In this document: positions 1 through 13,200 of the stretch, piece by piece
Position numbering within the stretch: position 1 is the first letter of the stretch
How the letters are laid out: each line of letters begins with the position of its first letter
Origin: Ascaris suum
Taxonomy: Eukaryota; Nematoda; Chromadorea; Rhabditida; Ascarididae
DNA length: 64,000 nucleotides
Direction: 5' to 3'
Assembly: GCA_013433145.1 (NCBI GenBank)
Contig: CM024184.1
Location: forward strand, 7,130,137-7,194,136
Program-made: the position numbers and the translations under genes
The notes under the pieces: model-generated
Seen by the model: the letters and a program-made list of their open reading frames with translations, nothing else
The model's database searches: none
Told to the model about the DNA's origin: nothing

Positions 1-284
1 AAACCAAACATCACAGCAATTCAGCTCTTAATTATCTTAATTACCAATTATAAAAGCTATCTACCCGACGAATAACATAGCTAATAAGGCACTAATAATA
101 CAAATCGCAATGCATTCAAAAGAAATAGAATGAACATATGAGGATATCTTCAACGCAGAGTGCCGCAAAACTCCCCAAGTTACTGTGAGTGTCCCCACGA
201 GCAAATTTAAAGTCAATGTTCCACAGTAAGGTAAGGAGTTCCTATGAGTTAAACAGACTCTTTCAGCTGCTTGCTGAAATTATC
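1..284. other. No gene seen at left edge
   Basis: This AT-rich stretch lies downstream of the minus-strand gene that ends at 285. It would hold that gene's 3' UTR and polyadenylation region. I see no exon or repeat in it. Confidence 0.4.
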
Positions 285-1555
285 TCACTCTGAAGTAAGC
301 AATATTGGTGCTTTTAGCATTTTTTGCGTAATCCTTGCAAGACCAGAGTCTAGGACAGCTTGTGTCTTGGGAAGAAAGTGCTGCTGGAGGAGAGGGAACA
401 ATCTTGTAATAGTTGTAAGGCTAGAGTCTAGGACAATCTGTGTCCTGGGAAGAACGTGCCGTTGGCGAAGAGGGATCAACCTGGCTACTGGGTAGGCCAA
501 TAATTGCTTGTTTCGATCTTAGTCCAACCGTACAGCTCTTCTTTTCAGTATCACTTTGATGACATCAAAGACGAAAAGTTTTGCGGAAATTACAGCATCG
601 TCAGTTTTGGAACCTTGACTGCTAACGCACTGGGTCAAAAGTTTACCTACAGTGCCTGGATTCAAGGGGTGGTGATGGTACTGGTCGGTTTTTCCTAAGC
701 TCATTTTATTTCAGATTCATTTAGTGAACCACATCTCCAGCACCACTTTTTGACGCTCAATTCAAAAACTAAAGCTTTTGCACTGCTATTTGTTCCACTG
801 AACAGTGAAGATAGAATCGCTCTTAATGATGTCATTACCTGCCAACCCTGTCGCCATCGGCGATAACGTTGACAATATCTTGTTGACTCATATCGGTGAA
901 ATCCTCCGCGAACGGATCGTCGACGGTTAGGCCAAGCTCATTCTCGAAGTTGTCACGCTCGAGGAAAGACCTCGATGAACTTCCATCAAGTACCAGACCT
1001 CAAATATGATAAACGGACTGACTGACTACCAGATGAAGAATAAAGGGTACGTATAACGTGCACTATAGAAAATCACCTGTTGCAACATATCTTCCACTAA
1101 TCTATCCGCTTTGAAAAGTTGTAAGCAGCCAAACAAGTGAAAAATTTTGCCTGCATTCCACACTGATCAGATTGCCCTTCCACGCAAATCAGGTCGCAGG
1201 AAAATGTGTCTTTATTTGAAAAAAAAAGGGTCCACTAAGAATTGAAGCCGTTTTTAGTGGCAACTCTTTGGTTAGGTGAGTGAAATAAATAAATGCACAC
1301 AAAGTAAGGAAGCGGTAAATCAGCCCGCTGAACCCGAATTAATGCTCCGTTTCGAGCATCAGCCGTCTATGAAGAAACATCACCCAAGGCATTTTCGCAT
1401 TTTCCGATGCGATGGTCATACTCGATGAATTTCAAATAGAATGAAATTAACTTACATGGCATATTACCATCTTCAGGTGTGAACAAATCATCCTCTGCAA
1501 AATCTTCTTCAGGTTCAACGAATCCCACATCGTCGAATTTGTCCCGTTCAGCCAT
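285..1555 (-). CDS. Four-exon gene, predicted 167-aa protein of unknown function
   Basis: I do not recognise this protein. The exons, read on the minus strand, are 1555-1456, 998-839, 694-647 and 480-285. All three introns are GT...AG, the phases join exactly (1, 2 and 2 leftover bases), and the summed length is 504 bases ending in TGA, which is strong internal support. The start ATG is at 1555-1553. The first 33 residues are very acidic (for example EPEEDFAEDDLFTPEDG). Exon 2 continues acidic, with DDPFAEDFTDMSQQDI. Exon 3 is a short proline-rich piece (RPVPSPPLES). Exon 4 is hydrophobic and basic and consists almost entirely of a 26-residue unit present twice (positions about 103-154), each with a core like HVLPRTQIVLDSSL or HFLPKTQAVLDSGL. 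I see no signal peptide or clear membrane segment. An acidic disordered N-terminus followed by short repeats could be a scaffold or adaptor, but that is a guess. No neighbour suggests a role. Confidence 0.6.
341..496. repeat. 78-bp tandem duplication inside coding exon
   Basis: There are two degenerate copies, starting at 341 and 419, each containing AGAGTCTAGGACA and TGGGAAGAA. The period of 78 is a multiple of three. The repeat lies in the last exon of the 285-1555 gene, so it adds a 26-residue unit without changing the frame. The second copy runs past the exon's acceptor at 481-482 by about 14 bases. Confidence 0.75.
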
Positions 1556-2241
1556 CTACTTCACAGTATATTCAAACTCTGAAATGAAGAGAAACATGCT
1601 AACAGAGAAAACAATAAACATGGTTGGTTCCCGTATGCACTATAGTGTGATCCTATGGTACAAGCACCTGCTGGAGGTAACTCTTAACCTCAGGATTTGA
1701 TTAAAAAAGGCTAGAAATGGAAGCGAAGGAAAGAGAATGGAAAAAGACAGAGGGAAGGATGGTGGATATGACGAGCGTGCTAAACACAAGTTTTGGTTTC
1801 ACTGTTGGCCGCAACGACTCTGAGGACTCCTAACCGCCGGAGTACGCTACATCGTTTCCAGTGAATTTTACGGTAAAATTTTATTCAGCTGCGATCGAAG
1901 GGGAAGAGGACTGCGTGCAACGGCAACGGCTACGGATACTGACTTTGATTCTGTTCGAATATATCCTTCAGGATTACACTGCCTAATTACCTTTAGTTAT
2001 TATTTCAAAAGAGCAATAAAATAAAGCTAATGTGGTGCGGCGCGAAAGAAATTGCTAACTCGAGAGAGTTTACAAAGGGAGAGTTTATTTGCAGAATCGA
2101 GAAATAAAAACAGTGAAAACCTTGAAGCGAATAAGGGTAAAAATTATTGTGAAACCGGCTGGCTACTATTTGCAGGTAGAGGAAGTGGGATTAAAGATAT
2201 CAGAAGTGATAGAAAGCAAAACATCCATACTTATGTCCACG
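1556..2241. other. Intergenic region between two minus-strand genes
   Basis: This stretch lies upstream of the 285-1555 gene and downstream of the 2242-2828 gene, so it should hold the former's promoter. AATAAA occurs near 2,017 on the plus strand. I see no convincing exon. Confidence 0.35.
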
Positions 2242-2828
2242 TCAAAATACGAAACAACGAGACAATCTATCGCGAAAGAAAGAATCATGACCCCAATTAC
2301 GACATGAGGGGACGATTAGAACGGTTGTCCTTTTCATATTACTAGCCGAAATTAATGGTGCACTGAAGCGATGACAAGAAAAAAGAATCCAACTTAGTGT
2401 GCTATTATTTTTCAATTTACGCTGCGTTTTGTGGAATGTGGTTGTCCTATTCGTATTCCTCATTTTTGTAGACTCTTTATTAGAATATAGCCAAATTTTA
2501 ATTAAATTACCCCTTAGGGACACTGCTTACATTCCATTGCGATGATTTAAAAAAACTGTCATAACTACATCGACAATATACTGAACGGCTGAAATCTTTC
2601 TTTCAATTGACGGAAGAAGGCGCGAAACGATGGAAACGCGGCTGTCATAAGGAACTGGCGCCGCAGAGGTCGGGAGGCGCCAGATCTGGTCATCCATGAA
2701 CATAACAAAGAGTTCATGCAACAAAGTTCATTATTACAGCCTCAATTATGTGCTTATTAAACGCTTACCGATATTCCTCTTCCTAACTTCAAGCCATTAA
2801 TCGACGTTGTAGACTTCGTGGACAACAT
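2242..2828 (-). CDS. Three-exon gene, predicted 111-aa protein of unknown function
   Basis: I do not recognise this protein. The exons on the minus strand are 2828-2769 (20 codons from an ATG), 2685-2531 and 2362-2242. Introns are about 83 and 168 bp and GT...AG. The donors GTAAGC (twice) are good, and the phases (0, then 2) join so that the total of 336 bases is an open frame ending in a stop. Exon 2 has the most coding-like composition, with APVPYDSRVSIVSRLLPSIE followed by a hydrophobic helix-like stretch ISAVQYIVDVVMTVF. Exon 3 is less convincing and could be replaced by another 3' exon. There is no signal peptide. The ATG is 430 bp from the divergent start of the neurochondrin-like gene, so the two may share a promoter region. 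Exons 1 and 2 are fairly likely; the exact 3' end is uncertain. Confidence 0.4.
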
Positions 2829-3258
2829 GGGCACTATGAATCATCCGAGAAACATGGTTTTTGCATGAAATGGAATCAGTATGTGATAAAGCAGCGTTTT
2901 TCAAAGTTTTACGCAGGGATTAGGCATTAGGCGTTGTAGGTAAGAAGATTTATTAGAATAGGTGAAAACAGGTAAGAGAACGCAATGTTCAACAAACTAG
3001 GCGAGTGGAGTCTTTGATGTCGTTCTAGCATTTTTGAAATAACTTGTGTTGTGACCGTTGACTATGTGCAAAAAAACGACGCTGATTTAATCTTCCCCAG
3101 GAACGATGTTCGCCCTCGGGGATACGATTAACCGAATGGTATTATATTCACTCATATGAATGTGTTGTATGATAATTGTTACTTCACTGTAGTTATTTCA
3201 TCTTCATATTTTCTCAGCTCTTATATCTGTTGCTTAGAAGACGTTTCTCGCCTTTGGA
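2829..3258. promoter_or_regulatory. Shared upstream region of two divergent genes
   Basis: These 430 bp separate the ATG of the minus-strand 111-aa gene from the ATG of the plus-strand neurochondrin-like gene. By position it should contain both promoters. No specific box is recognisable. The calls for both flanking starts are predictions. Confidence 0.4.
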
Positions 3259-6200
3259 ATGAAGCAAAGTGATTCGTCGTCGAGCGATATTATGCCACAG
3301 TCGGAAGACAAGCATGACAGTTTCTCGACTGTACTGCAGAATTTCCGGTCTTGCGCACAGACCGATATTGCTGCGTGCTGTCGATTACTGGCGGCATGTA
3401 AGTGCGATCAGCACTTCTTCCTTGTTTTTGCTTATGTGAGTTTTTCTACTATGTTTTTATATACAATGTCTGATCTTTCGTATTTCTATTAAGATAAGAG
3501 ATAAGAGGTGCGGTGAATAAAGGACCCCTTTCTTCTCCTATTTTCATCCCCCTCCCTTAGAAGCAGATGAGGAAACAGCCCTAGTGCATATTACGGCGCC
3601 TTCTGTTCAAAGTTGTCTGGTCCCTGCCAGACTTGATAGGACTACATTTAAATTTTTCTTTACCGCAAAAACGCTGTTTAAAAAACAGGTTTTCACGCTG
3701 CGTGCATCGTCAGGCATCAGCCCAGCACGGAAAATTAGACATACTCAGTGTCCACCCCTCAAGGTAACCATGAAGAAGGCCCTTATGGTCAAAGTGTTCG
3801 ACTTCCCGGATTTTTTTCTCTTTTTTTGCAATCAGGAAGCCTCAGAATATACTCTTGTGTAATCCCGCATCGTTATTAGAACTTCAAAAGGTGGACACAG
3901 TAGTACGCAATATAGCCAAAAAAATGCTTCTCGAACCAATAACTCCATTGAAATGGTTTTTTGCAGATCAGCAACGGTTAAAAGCTTCAATGGTTTCGGC
4001 TGGCATAAGAGGGTTGGCGTCAAAGAGGCTGGCAGGGTTAATTGCTCAGGCCACCTGTAAAATTCACTAGTAAACCATTGAGATCGAAATGTGCAATTCC
4101 GTTTCCCGTTCATAAATGCACTGACCATTACTTTTATTACATATAAGCAGCCTCATATTCGATGTCTGTGCATTTGAGAACGTCTAATATTGAAGTGTGG
4201 AAATCATCCGAATAATTCAAAAATTATTCGTATGAGTCCAAAGAAAGATGTAGTTGATGTTGAATTCTTCAGTTTTGTCGATACAAATATCCGCCACCAC
4301 CAGGCTCGAAAGTTCCCATTATTGTGGTGTGGGGCTAATTTATGGGCATTTAGATGACTGCATCGGTCCGATCAATCCTTTCAGCATCCCAAACACTGTT
4401 TCCGTTTGTAAAGTGCATTGTAAGAGATATGTGTATTTCTATAAATGTTTACATACGTGATTCTATATGTGCGTGAGGGTGTTTGCTGCCTATTCGTACT
4501 CTTAAGACCACATCGATAAGTCTCTATGTCGGTTTCTGTCTGAGGCTTAACATAAAAGAACTAATAAAGTTTCAGTTACCGGAGATGTTGAAATTGAGAC
4601 CGCTAACTGAGAGTGAAGCAACCGAAATGATCAACGTTCTGCCAGTGGATCTACTTCAGAGAATGATCACCAATGAAAGTTAGTCGTTTATATTTAATGT
4701 AAGTTTTTCAATGGAAATTGATGTTTTCAAATCCTGTCTATCTATGCCTATAGATGCTCTCACTCTATATAACTTTTTAATTTTAATTAAACAAGTCATC
4801 TTCTGCAAATGCATGGAAAAACAACGGCAAAACGTATGCATCAGCCGGGACAAAACCTCAAACCATGGCGAAGCCGCTTTCTCTTTAGTATAGAAGATGG
4901 ATAGTTGCTGTATCCTTCATTCAGCGTAGTTTGTGTTGGCACTTCGGATATCGTCGCAGAGTCCGATTCAGCATTCTCGAATTTTTTTCGACATCATCGA
5001 TGCTGTTCATTTCTCTTGAATCTTGGTTTTCTGTTTTAATCTAAAAAATACTGGAGTTTTGGAAGATTTCAAGCATGATGTTCTCACTGGTCAGACTTCT
5101 GTCCCGTCACCAACATTATGAAGATTCGGATGTTTGCAAGCCTTTCGGCATTTTTTGCAAACTTTTTCCCGCCTTCTGTCTACATATATCTATGCTGCCA
5201 GCATTTAAACGGACGGGGTATGAGACTCTCTTACGTTCACATTATTCGGTACAAGCAGACAGGTGAAGATCACCTGAGCTAATCATCCAATATATGTACT
5301 AGTTAAATGCTTGTTAGTTGCAGCGACTTATATCAACAGTACCGAATGTGATTGGTAACTTAATGGCATTTAAATGGAAGTGATTGCAACAGTTCAAATT
5401 CGGCTGTCACGCAGGACTTATGGTGGGAAAAGAACCCGTCCTAAGTGACTCGCGAAAAAACCGTCTCGTGATTGTTGCAGACACAAAATTGAAGCTAGCC
5501 GACTGATTTTTCATTCCTTCCTCGGAAGACTTTCAGCTTCGTGCGCACAGCGTAACAAAATTATAGCTAAAGTCACTTGATTCTGCATTCGCTGCGCATA
5601 TATGGGCATCGCTTTATTTTGTGAAAGGCGGACATTGTGGAAAGCATAGTTGATTCACTATCATTTGTAATATCAATGACCCAGTCCAAGGTCTGCGCCA
5701 TTAATTTGTGGACACAGCAGGGATGATTGAAGCTGTTGTAGGTAGGCCACTTCAATGGCTATTAATGATCGCGTTCAGACCCACCTTTTCCTCCTCCCCT
5801 CTCCCTCCTCCCACCATCTAATGAGTCGTCAAGTATCGTGTAGCAGGCTAACGGAGAATCTTGCTTCCTTATAGGAAGAAAAGCAAAATACGCTTAGACA
5901 GATGAGCAATGAAGTGTAGACGGAGTTGTGATTCCGTCTCAGGCATAGTCTGACCACGTATAACTCGGATTGTGGTTACGCAAGTAGTTTCGCTCATGTT
6001 TTCCTTCTCTCGGCTGTGGATGACGTCATTGTGAGTTTTCTACTTGCACGGGTAGTATAAATTAATTTTTAGCCTACGGTAAATGGTATCTCAATACGTG
6101 TTGAGGACTTCTTGGATACGCCACTGATTCCAAAGTCAAAACACGATGAGATGGTTGGGAGATACTTGCATCCTTTATCCTTACTCCCTTCCGAGGTCTG

Positions 6201-9200
6201 AATAGAATTTTTCGAGTACAATGTGTTTTCTTGCAGAAATTCGCTTTGACGGTCCCATTGAAAGGGAAATGGTTATCAGAGAAATAAGAGCAGATAGAAA
6301 TCAGCTGAAATTAAAGAAGTTTTCACCGAGGAGGTTTTGCTGTTTCCACTAATTACACCACCTTTTAGTTCATAGATTTGCTTATTGTGATTTATAATTT
6401 CTCTGAGCAGTTCATATGTCTCTTAGAGAGGTTATAGTTCAGAGGTTTACCTTTGTCTAAGCGTGTCGTTGCAATGAAATCATGATCCATTGAAAGCGAC
6501 TGAGAGAACGATATTCGTTTTTTGCACTTTTAAATTGCAGATTACGTTACTGGCGTGGAACTAGTGACATCTAGCTGAGTTGTTTGCTTCATTGCATCGA
6601 AGTGATCGGATTTTAGAAAGCGAGAATTCGAGTCATTATCGTGATTTGGCAGTCGACATCATATCGGTTGTTCTTTCGAGTTGTTCCGCAGAGGATTTGT
6701 TGAAGTTCAAATGCCTTATCGAGCCACTATGTACTTCACTTGTTTCACAAAGGTAACGATCTTTAATTTTCTTCCTCATGCTCTTTGATATAGCTGTTGA
6801 ATTGTACGGTAATTGCATTGATATTAAGTGTGAATACGCAACCGTTTGGTTTCGTTAGCATGATGAGTGCCGGGAAATACTTAATGTCTATGCAGTGCTT
6901 TGATATGGTTTTATTAGAATGGACCCGAAAGGACATCGTTCGCCATTCAGTAGATACGTTGTTGCTGACTGAGATCGTTAAGATAGCCGGATGCATAAGT
7001 ACACCATCCGGTCGTGTGGTGCGATGCAGATGCGAGCTTCGGTTCATTTTCATTTTCAATGCTGTTTCTGTACGCAGAAGTATTACTTTGAACGGGTGAC
7101 TCGAGTACGATCCACTTTTTGACTAGGTAGATGGCACGTTGAAACAAATATCCACCTGACATATATCCGACATCCTGGTATAAAGGTCCGCATACACCCC
7201 AGATACCTGGTGTCGAGTGTAGCACTTTTTTGATGCTCCGCAACTGCCCTTATTATTAATGGTGTCAGCTCCCCACTCACCTATTGGAAGAAAAAGATGC
7301 AAGCATAGGTGTATCCCCGCGGGTGGGGAGGAAGCGACCGAGCCACAGAAGAGAGAGCAGGTTAAAAATGAAAGAATTAAGAAAAATTCCAAGCACAGAT
7401 ATATCCCCGCGGGTGGGGAGGAAACGACCGAGCCGCAGAAGAGAGAGCAGGGTAAAAATGAAAGAATTGAAGAAAAATATGAAGGAAATTGTGGAAGAAA
7501 GCGTAACACTGCCATAGCTGTAAAACTTAGGTGCGATGCCGTCATAAATATGCAATATTCATGTAGCGCCTTCATTATGAAAAGCAATGTGTAGCGCTTT
7601 CCTGTCAGTGAGCACACGCCCAGGTTGTGCGACAGCACCACTCAGTACGCTCCTTAAAAACATTGAATTTTTGAGTATCAACACTGTTAAGCCTTCATTG
7701 CTTATTCTTGATTCATCAGCTGCTGAAAAACACAAAAAGCTCCATTTATGGCGCGTTATGCCGCCAGACATAGGGTAACACAAGCTTAAATCCACTCGCG
7801 CACTGCCATCACTCTCAAGCCAAGATGGAACATTGAAGCCGATATTCGGGCAAAACTTCAACTATGGATCGTAGACTTGTTAGATGGTTGTAAAAGAAGG
7901 ATTGTTGCGGTTTATATTGTTAAGGTGCTAGAAAAGTGCTTTTGAGCGTTTATGCTATCGGTCTATACGAGTGATGGAATGATGGAATTGTGCATAATGG
8001 CACTTATTTGTGTAACCCGTCTGGTGCTTACGCAATCTGATCAGCGCCTGGACCGCGTTTCACGGATCCGCAACTTTTAAGATATTCTTTTTTCCTCCAC
8101 CTTTCTAACAAACTGCAATTGCAAATTTCATGCAATCTTCAAATATATATCGTCGGAAACAAGCAAACGAATATAACGAAAACGTGCACACAAAGAACTT
8201 GATGCTCCGTTGAGTGTGTATGTGCTCGTTTCTAGGCTAATTCTCTCGAAACAACCGAAACGAAATCAAAGAGCGAGAATCGTGCACATTCATTACGTCA
8301 ATCGTGACCGAGTAAATAAAATGACTGACTTTTGGGGGTGGATGATCGTGAAAGAATTGGTTTTTCGACTGCGATCTTCAGTGTCGCCCAACAATGATTA
8401 CCACGTCCTTCTTACTAAGGCAAGATGACATTTTAAGAGTGCTCTGCGATGCCAAAGGTCATCGGATAGCTGCATACAATTATCATTAAGCATTGTTGCA
8501 ATTGAAAGCTGGCAGACGAGTGATTGAAGCTTTCCAGTCATTTTGGGGTCGTAGAGTGTTTCCTCAACGGTTGCGCGTCGTTCTTCGTTCTTAGATTATG
8601 AGGTTTCAAAGGGTGATCACGGAATAAGAAGAGAACAACCATAGGCTTCGTTAAGTGGTATTTCTTAAATTTAATATCAGTTCGTGATCATCTGTTTCAG
8701 AAAATGGGAGGTGCCACAATTGGAAAACATCTGTGGTGCATTGCTGCGAATTAGCGGCGATTTGCTTGGTGTGAATGACGTTGCTGAGATTGTCGAGGTG
8801 TTGTCCAAAACGCTCAACGAAATGACCGAGCAGGTTCATTTGCAGAGATCCTCTTATCTTTGTCAAGTTTTGAATAGTGTTATTTCGACAGGCAAACAGC
8901 TGTAGGATCCACTTTTATTTACGAACATTTCAGAGGTTAATGTGACGCAATAATATATCAGTATACGCGAGAGATGAATGTATTAATGGACGCTGTGACT
9001 CTTTTATCTCTCTTTTATCTCAAAGTTTCTAGCGTTTACCAGCAGTTGAGGTGTGCAGTGAGTCCTTGCACCCATACGGACTTTGCAAGTATATGTGCGA
9101 GGAAAAAGAAACAATATAGACGTACGGGAGGAAGTTTTCAGAGATGTCCACATTTATGAATATGCCGGCGTTGAGTTTGGTGAGGGAGTTCTTCGCATAC

Positions 9201-10202
9201 ACTTTGAGATAATTTTCTGACCTCTACACAGTTTGAGGTAATTTTCTGACCTGTATTTGTGATGTGTGGTCCCCTCTCTTTCTAAAATTTTTTCTGAAGT
9301 TCAGAACTGTCTCCCTTTAGAATTTTCTTCCAGCTGCGCGCTTGATATATTCGAGATTCTGAGTTTCCATGAAAAAAAAAAACAATTGTTCATAATGAAA
9401 AAAGTGGAATTTAATTCATCCAGCATATTGAAGCAGTGCGAAGTCTTCCGCATCTTACATTCGTGTTGCGCGTAAGAAATATTGGTATTGCATTTTTTGT
9501 GCATCGACACAGCATGTTTTTGAACATCATGCAGGCAGTTGGTTTGTTGGACTGGCATGTACCGTAGAGGCGAGCAGATGAATACGAATTAATGGGCAAG
9601 TTCATTTGTGCAGCCACCTGGAATTAAGTTGACCGTAGGTGAATGTTTCTGAGCCATTCAAGAAGTAGAGAATGCAAATAATCTTTCACTTGAAGACTTC
9701 ACTAAAATAATACAAATGTACCAGAACTTTTGGAAATATGGAATATATAAGAAATCATAAGACCCCTCTAAGTCCTGCATTTGTTGGAAAATCATTGGGG
9801 TTTATTTAGGAGACTCCTTTAGGATTGAGAGGATTTCATCGAACGTCTATATCGCAGCCAGCTAGTGATATTATTTGCATTTGTATTTTGACGGCACCAT
9901 TACTTTCAATAGAAAGCAACTGCTTCCTGCAAGCGCTGTGCCGTGATTTTGATCTTCTGATAGCGGAATTGATGTGACGATTATTAGTTGGGTTTTCAGC
10001 TGCCTTCAATGATTTTATTGCATTTTATTGCCGATTTGCTAAAGAGATTGGTGAATGAGGAGGAATATGTCGCACTGGATGAACTCATGAGATACACCTT
10101 TCCTTCGCGCTTGAAGGTCGTTATAAAACGGCTCATTCAAACCAATAACATATGTAGGTTTCATTCTTCATTTAATTATCGTTCTCTCTCATTAATCGAT
10201 TT

Positions 10203-10265
<63 letters not shown>

Positions 10266-13200
10266 TTTTTTGCACCTGATGGTTGTAGAGAGTTTGTTTG
10301 AGACCTGTGTCCTGTCTCACAACACTGTACACGCTTGGTGTTTAGCGTTTATTGGCTTTATGCAATGCGCGACTTGAAATGTTGAAATTTTCTGCAACTA
10401 AGGTTAAAGGACCTGCTAAAATATTCGTGCTGAGAAGTCAGAGTTGCCAAACATGGTGGCAGCATAAGCGTTCCGTTCGCGAGTGCCTCCTTACGCTCGT
10501 ATTCGTCGCTGCTCCGAGACCAGCCAATATGCGAGGTTCTCCGATGGGGAAAAGGGTGGTAGCTTCTGGAAATTGTCATGCTTTGGGATACAGACAGCTT
10601 CGCCAATACTGAGAGGTTGAAGCAGTTGAGCATAACGCAAGTGATCCCGCCTTGTGGTATCTAAAAAACGGAGACAACCATATTCGAAATCTGCTGCAAA
10701 GTCATTCATCGAATCTTCTCATATGACTTTGCACATCCTGTAATCACTTAGCAGCAAGCAGTTTCAGTATCTTTCCCTCCTTTCTTCTAACTTGTCGTTG
10801 ACATCATTTTTGATTCACAAGGAAATCACATGATTGGCACGCATTTGCATATTCCGTTAACTGAAAGTTCGTCTGTGGAGAAACGTCTAAAGTTGCCCGG
10901 ACCGCCGCAAAACAGGAAAGAACGAAATTTCGCTGCATATTTCTACGAGTGGCCACTTCGGTTAAAGTGTCAATAATTATTGCATATGTTTTATTGTTTA
11001 CATGTGTCCTGTGAAATTGGTCATGATAGGTTGGTAAATTATAAAATCTGACAAGCGTGCTTGCAAAGAGCACATATCGTGCCAGTCTCAGTGGCGCATT
11101 TTCATAATCTTTTGCATTTTTATATTCTTAAGACGCCTAATAGCGAAGGTTTGATGTCTATGTAGATATCCGTTCTCTTCCACTGCCTTTAAACTTTAAT
11201 TGTGGAACCTTTGCGGTTACGAGTTCAATGGACTCCATCATAGGTTGACTTCCGTATTTTTTCGCCAGTAAACATCTGGACATAGCTTGAAGGTTACATG
11301 ATTTTATCGTCTACTTTGATGCACATTTTGCACGTAGTCTGAGTGGGGAATGCAATTTTTTTCGAGATGTTTTGTCTCTCATATTATTTTTTGAATGTTT
11401 AGGCTTCTATAAAAGAAGAATGGGGGCATGCACTTTTTGCAACAGCCACCTCCTATGTTGGCATGTCTATAGGATCGGTGCCGCTTTGAACGCTTCGCAG
11501 TAAAATTATTCAGAAGCTTGGCCAGTGAATTTCATGACTATGACTTCCTTCCTGCCACGACGCCACGAGTTTTTCTATTTGCCTTTTGGGCCATTTAATG
11601 GCGTCATCCTTTCCTTCCCTTTTCTCGCAACCCTCGCATACGAGTCCTTCTAGAAAGGGGGCCTTCAATTAAGGTATCGTGTCCAGATAGTATCCTCGAC
11701 TATGAAGTCTCCTTCGCCACCGCTGCGTTTTTGGCCCAAAACTTCATCCACTACTCCATTTTCGGCTCAAGAATTCGACTAGCACTTCATTTTCGGCCAA
11801 ATTCGACTGCCACTGCAGTCTGAAGCAGTGGTAGCCGACTAAACTGGACACTATTTGATGTAAAAATTCAGGAAGAACTAGCCTATAAGGTAGTTCGGTG
11901 TGCCCTCAGGTGTGCTCAATATTGCGAAGTGCCATCCAAAACGAATGAACATTTCTCGGTCTTTTTTGAGGAAACCTTGCGTTCTTTCTTGAGGAGACCT
12001 TCGTATTCGAAAGGAGAAAAATGTTTCAGCTGACGACTATCGTTCAATGTGCTTCATTCTATGCGCTCTGCTAGTGTGTCTTCTCGATTTTCAGTGGTTC
12101 GACGGCGATCCTCAGTTCCTCATTCTTTTATCCGCCTTGACACACGTCCAGTTACGGTTGATCCTTGATAACCCTGAAATGGTATGATTTCATTAATCAT
12201 CCAACATCCTTCATTAATATACAGATGGCGATTGCTTCGAATATTTAGAACTAAGAAGGGGGCTCATCCATGCACTTAATGTCAAAATGAAATGCTTCCG
12301 ATGCATTACTGTTCTTACTCGTTCTCTCGGCATACGTGTACTATTATTATGCATCCATATGAATCTACCCAAATGTTCTGCGTGACCTCTGTGCGTATAT
12401 ATGCACGTGTGCACATACCTTTGTGTGTTGGCGCAGGGGAGCATTTCAAACTGTATCCATGCATATATTCTGTCGTATATGCGCGTAAGTGCGCGTGCGC
12501 ATACGCTTTCGCAAGAACTAGGTATCTATGAAGAGGTGAAGTATATGTTCCTTTAGGAGTTTTTTTCAAAACCTCACGTTTGGAATCCTGCAAAAATTTT
12601 CGAATCGTTACTTTTGCAGTAAGGAAGGGATACCTATGAAAGTTATTAAGCTAAAAGGTAAGAAATAATTTCGTGGACGGGCATAAGGCGATATTTGGGT
12701 ATTTGAGGAGTTCGTACAGTCCTCGAAGCATCAGTATATACTTTAATGTTCATGAAACTTGCCAGTAGGAAAAATGCTGAGCTTTGCTTTTTGCTTTCGT
12801 TGATGCGACCAAAGGGCATTTTGCACAGGGCTGGGTTCTGCGCTGCGCATTGCAATCGATTTAAGAGGGGAACCTGGCCGCCGTGAGAGGGAACCGCAGC
12901 GTGCAAATTTTGGCCGAAATCACTTGTCGCTGGCCACGTCATTCAATGCTGTTTTTTATTTGTCATGTTTGCTTGAATGGAAATTGATTTCCTTAGAAGC
13001 CATTTCAAACGGCTAAAAATGGACTTCTATGTTGAAAAACTTTCTCTCTTTGTCCGTTACCTTTTCACTCTTTTGAACTTCTTTCTGCATCGGATGTAAT
13101 AAATTCTTTAAGCCAATTAAGCGTCTGGAAATGTGCAGGATGTTCAGTTTTGCTCGTTCAGAATGCTGCTATTTATATCACTGTGCCCGCAGTTTTAAAT

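Noticed and set aside
6238..6340. Extra exon candidate between neurochondrin exons 4 and 5
   Set aside because: It follows a good TTGCAG and is open, but it lacks a good donor. Exons 4 and 5 already join in phase without it.
7123..7641. 172-codon minus-strand open frame
   Set aside because: It is intronic in the neurochondrin-like gene, and its length comes from the 90-bp tandem duplication being a multiple of three. Composition is Leu/Phe/Ser-rich from A/G-rich opposite-strand sequence.
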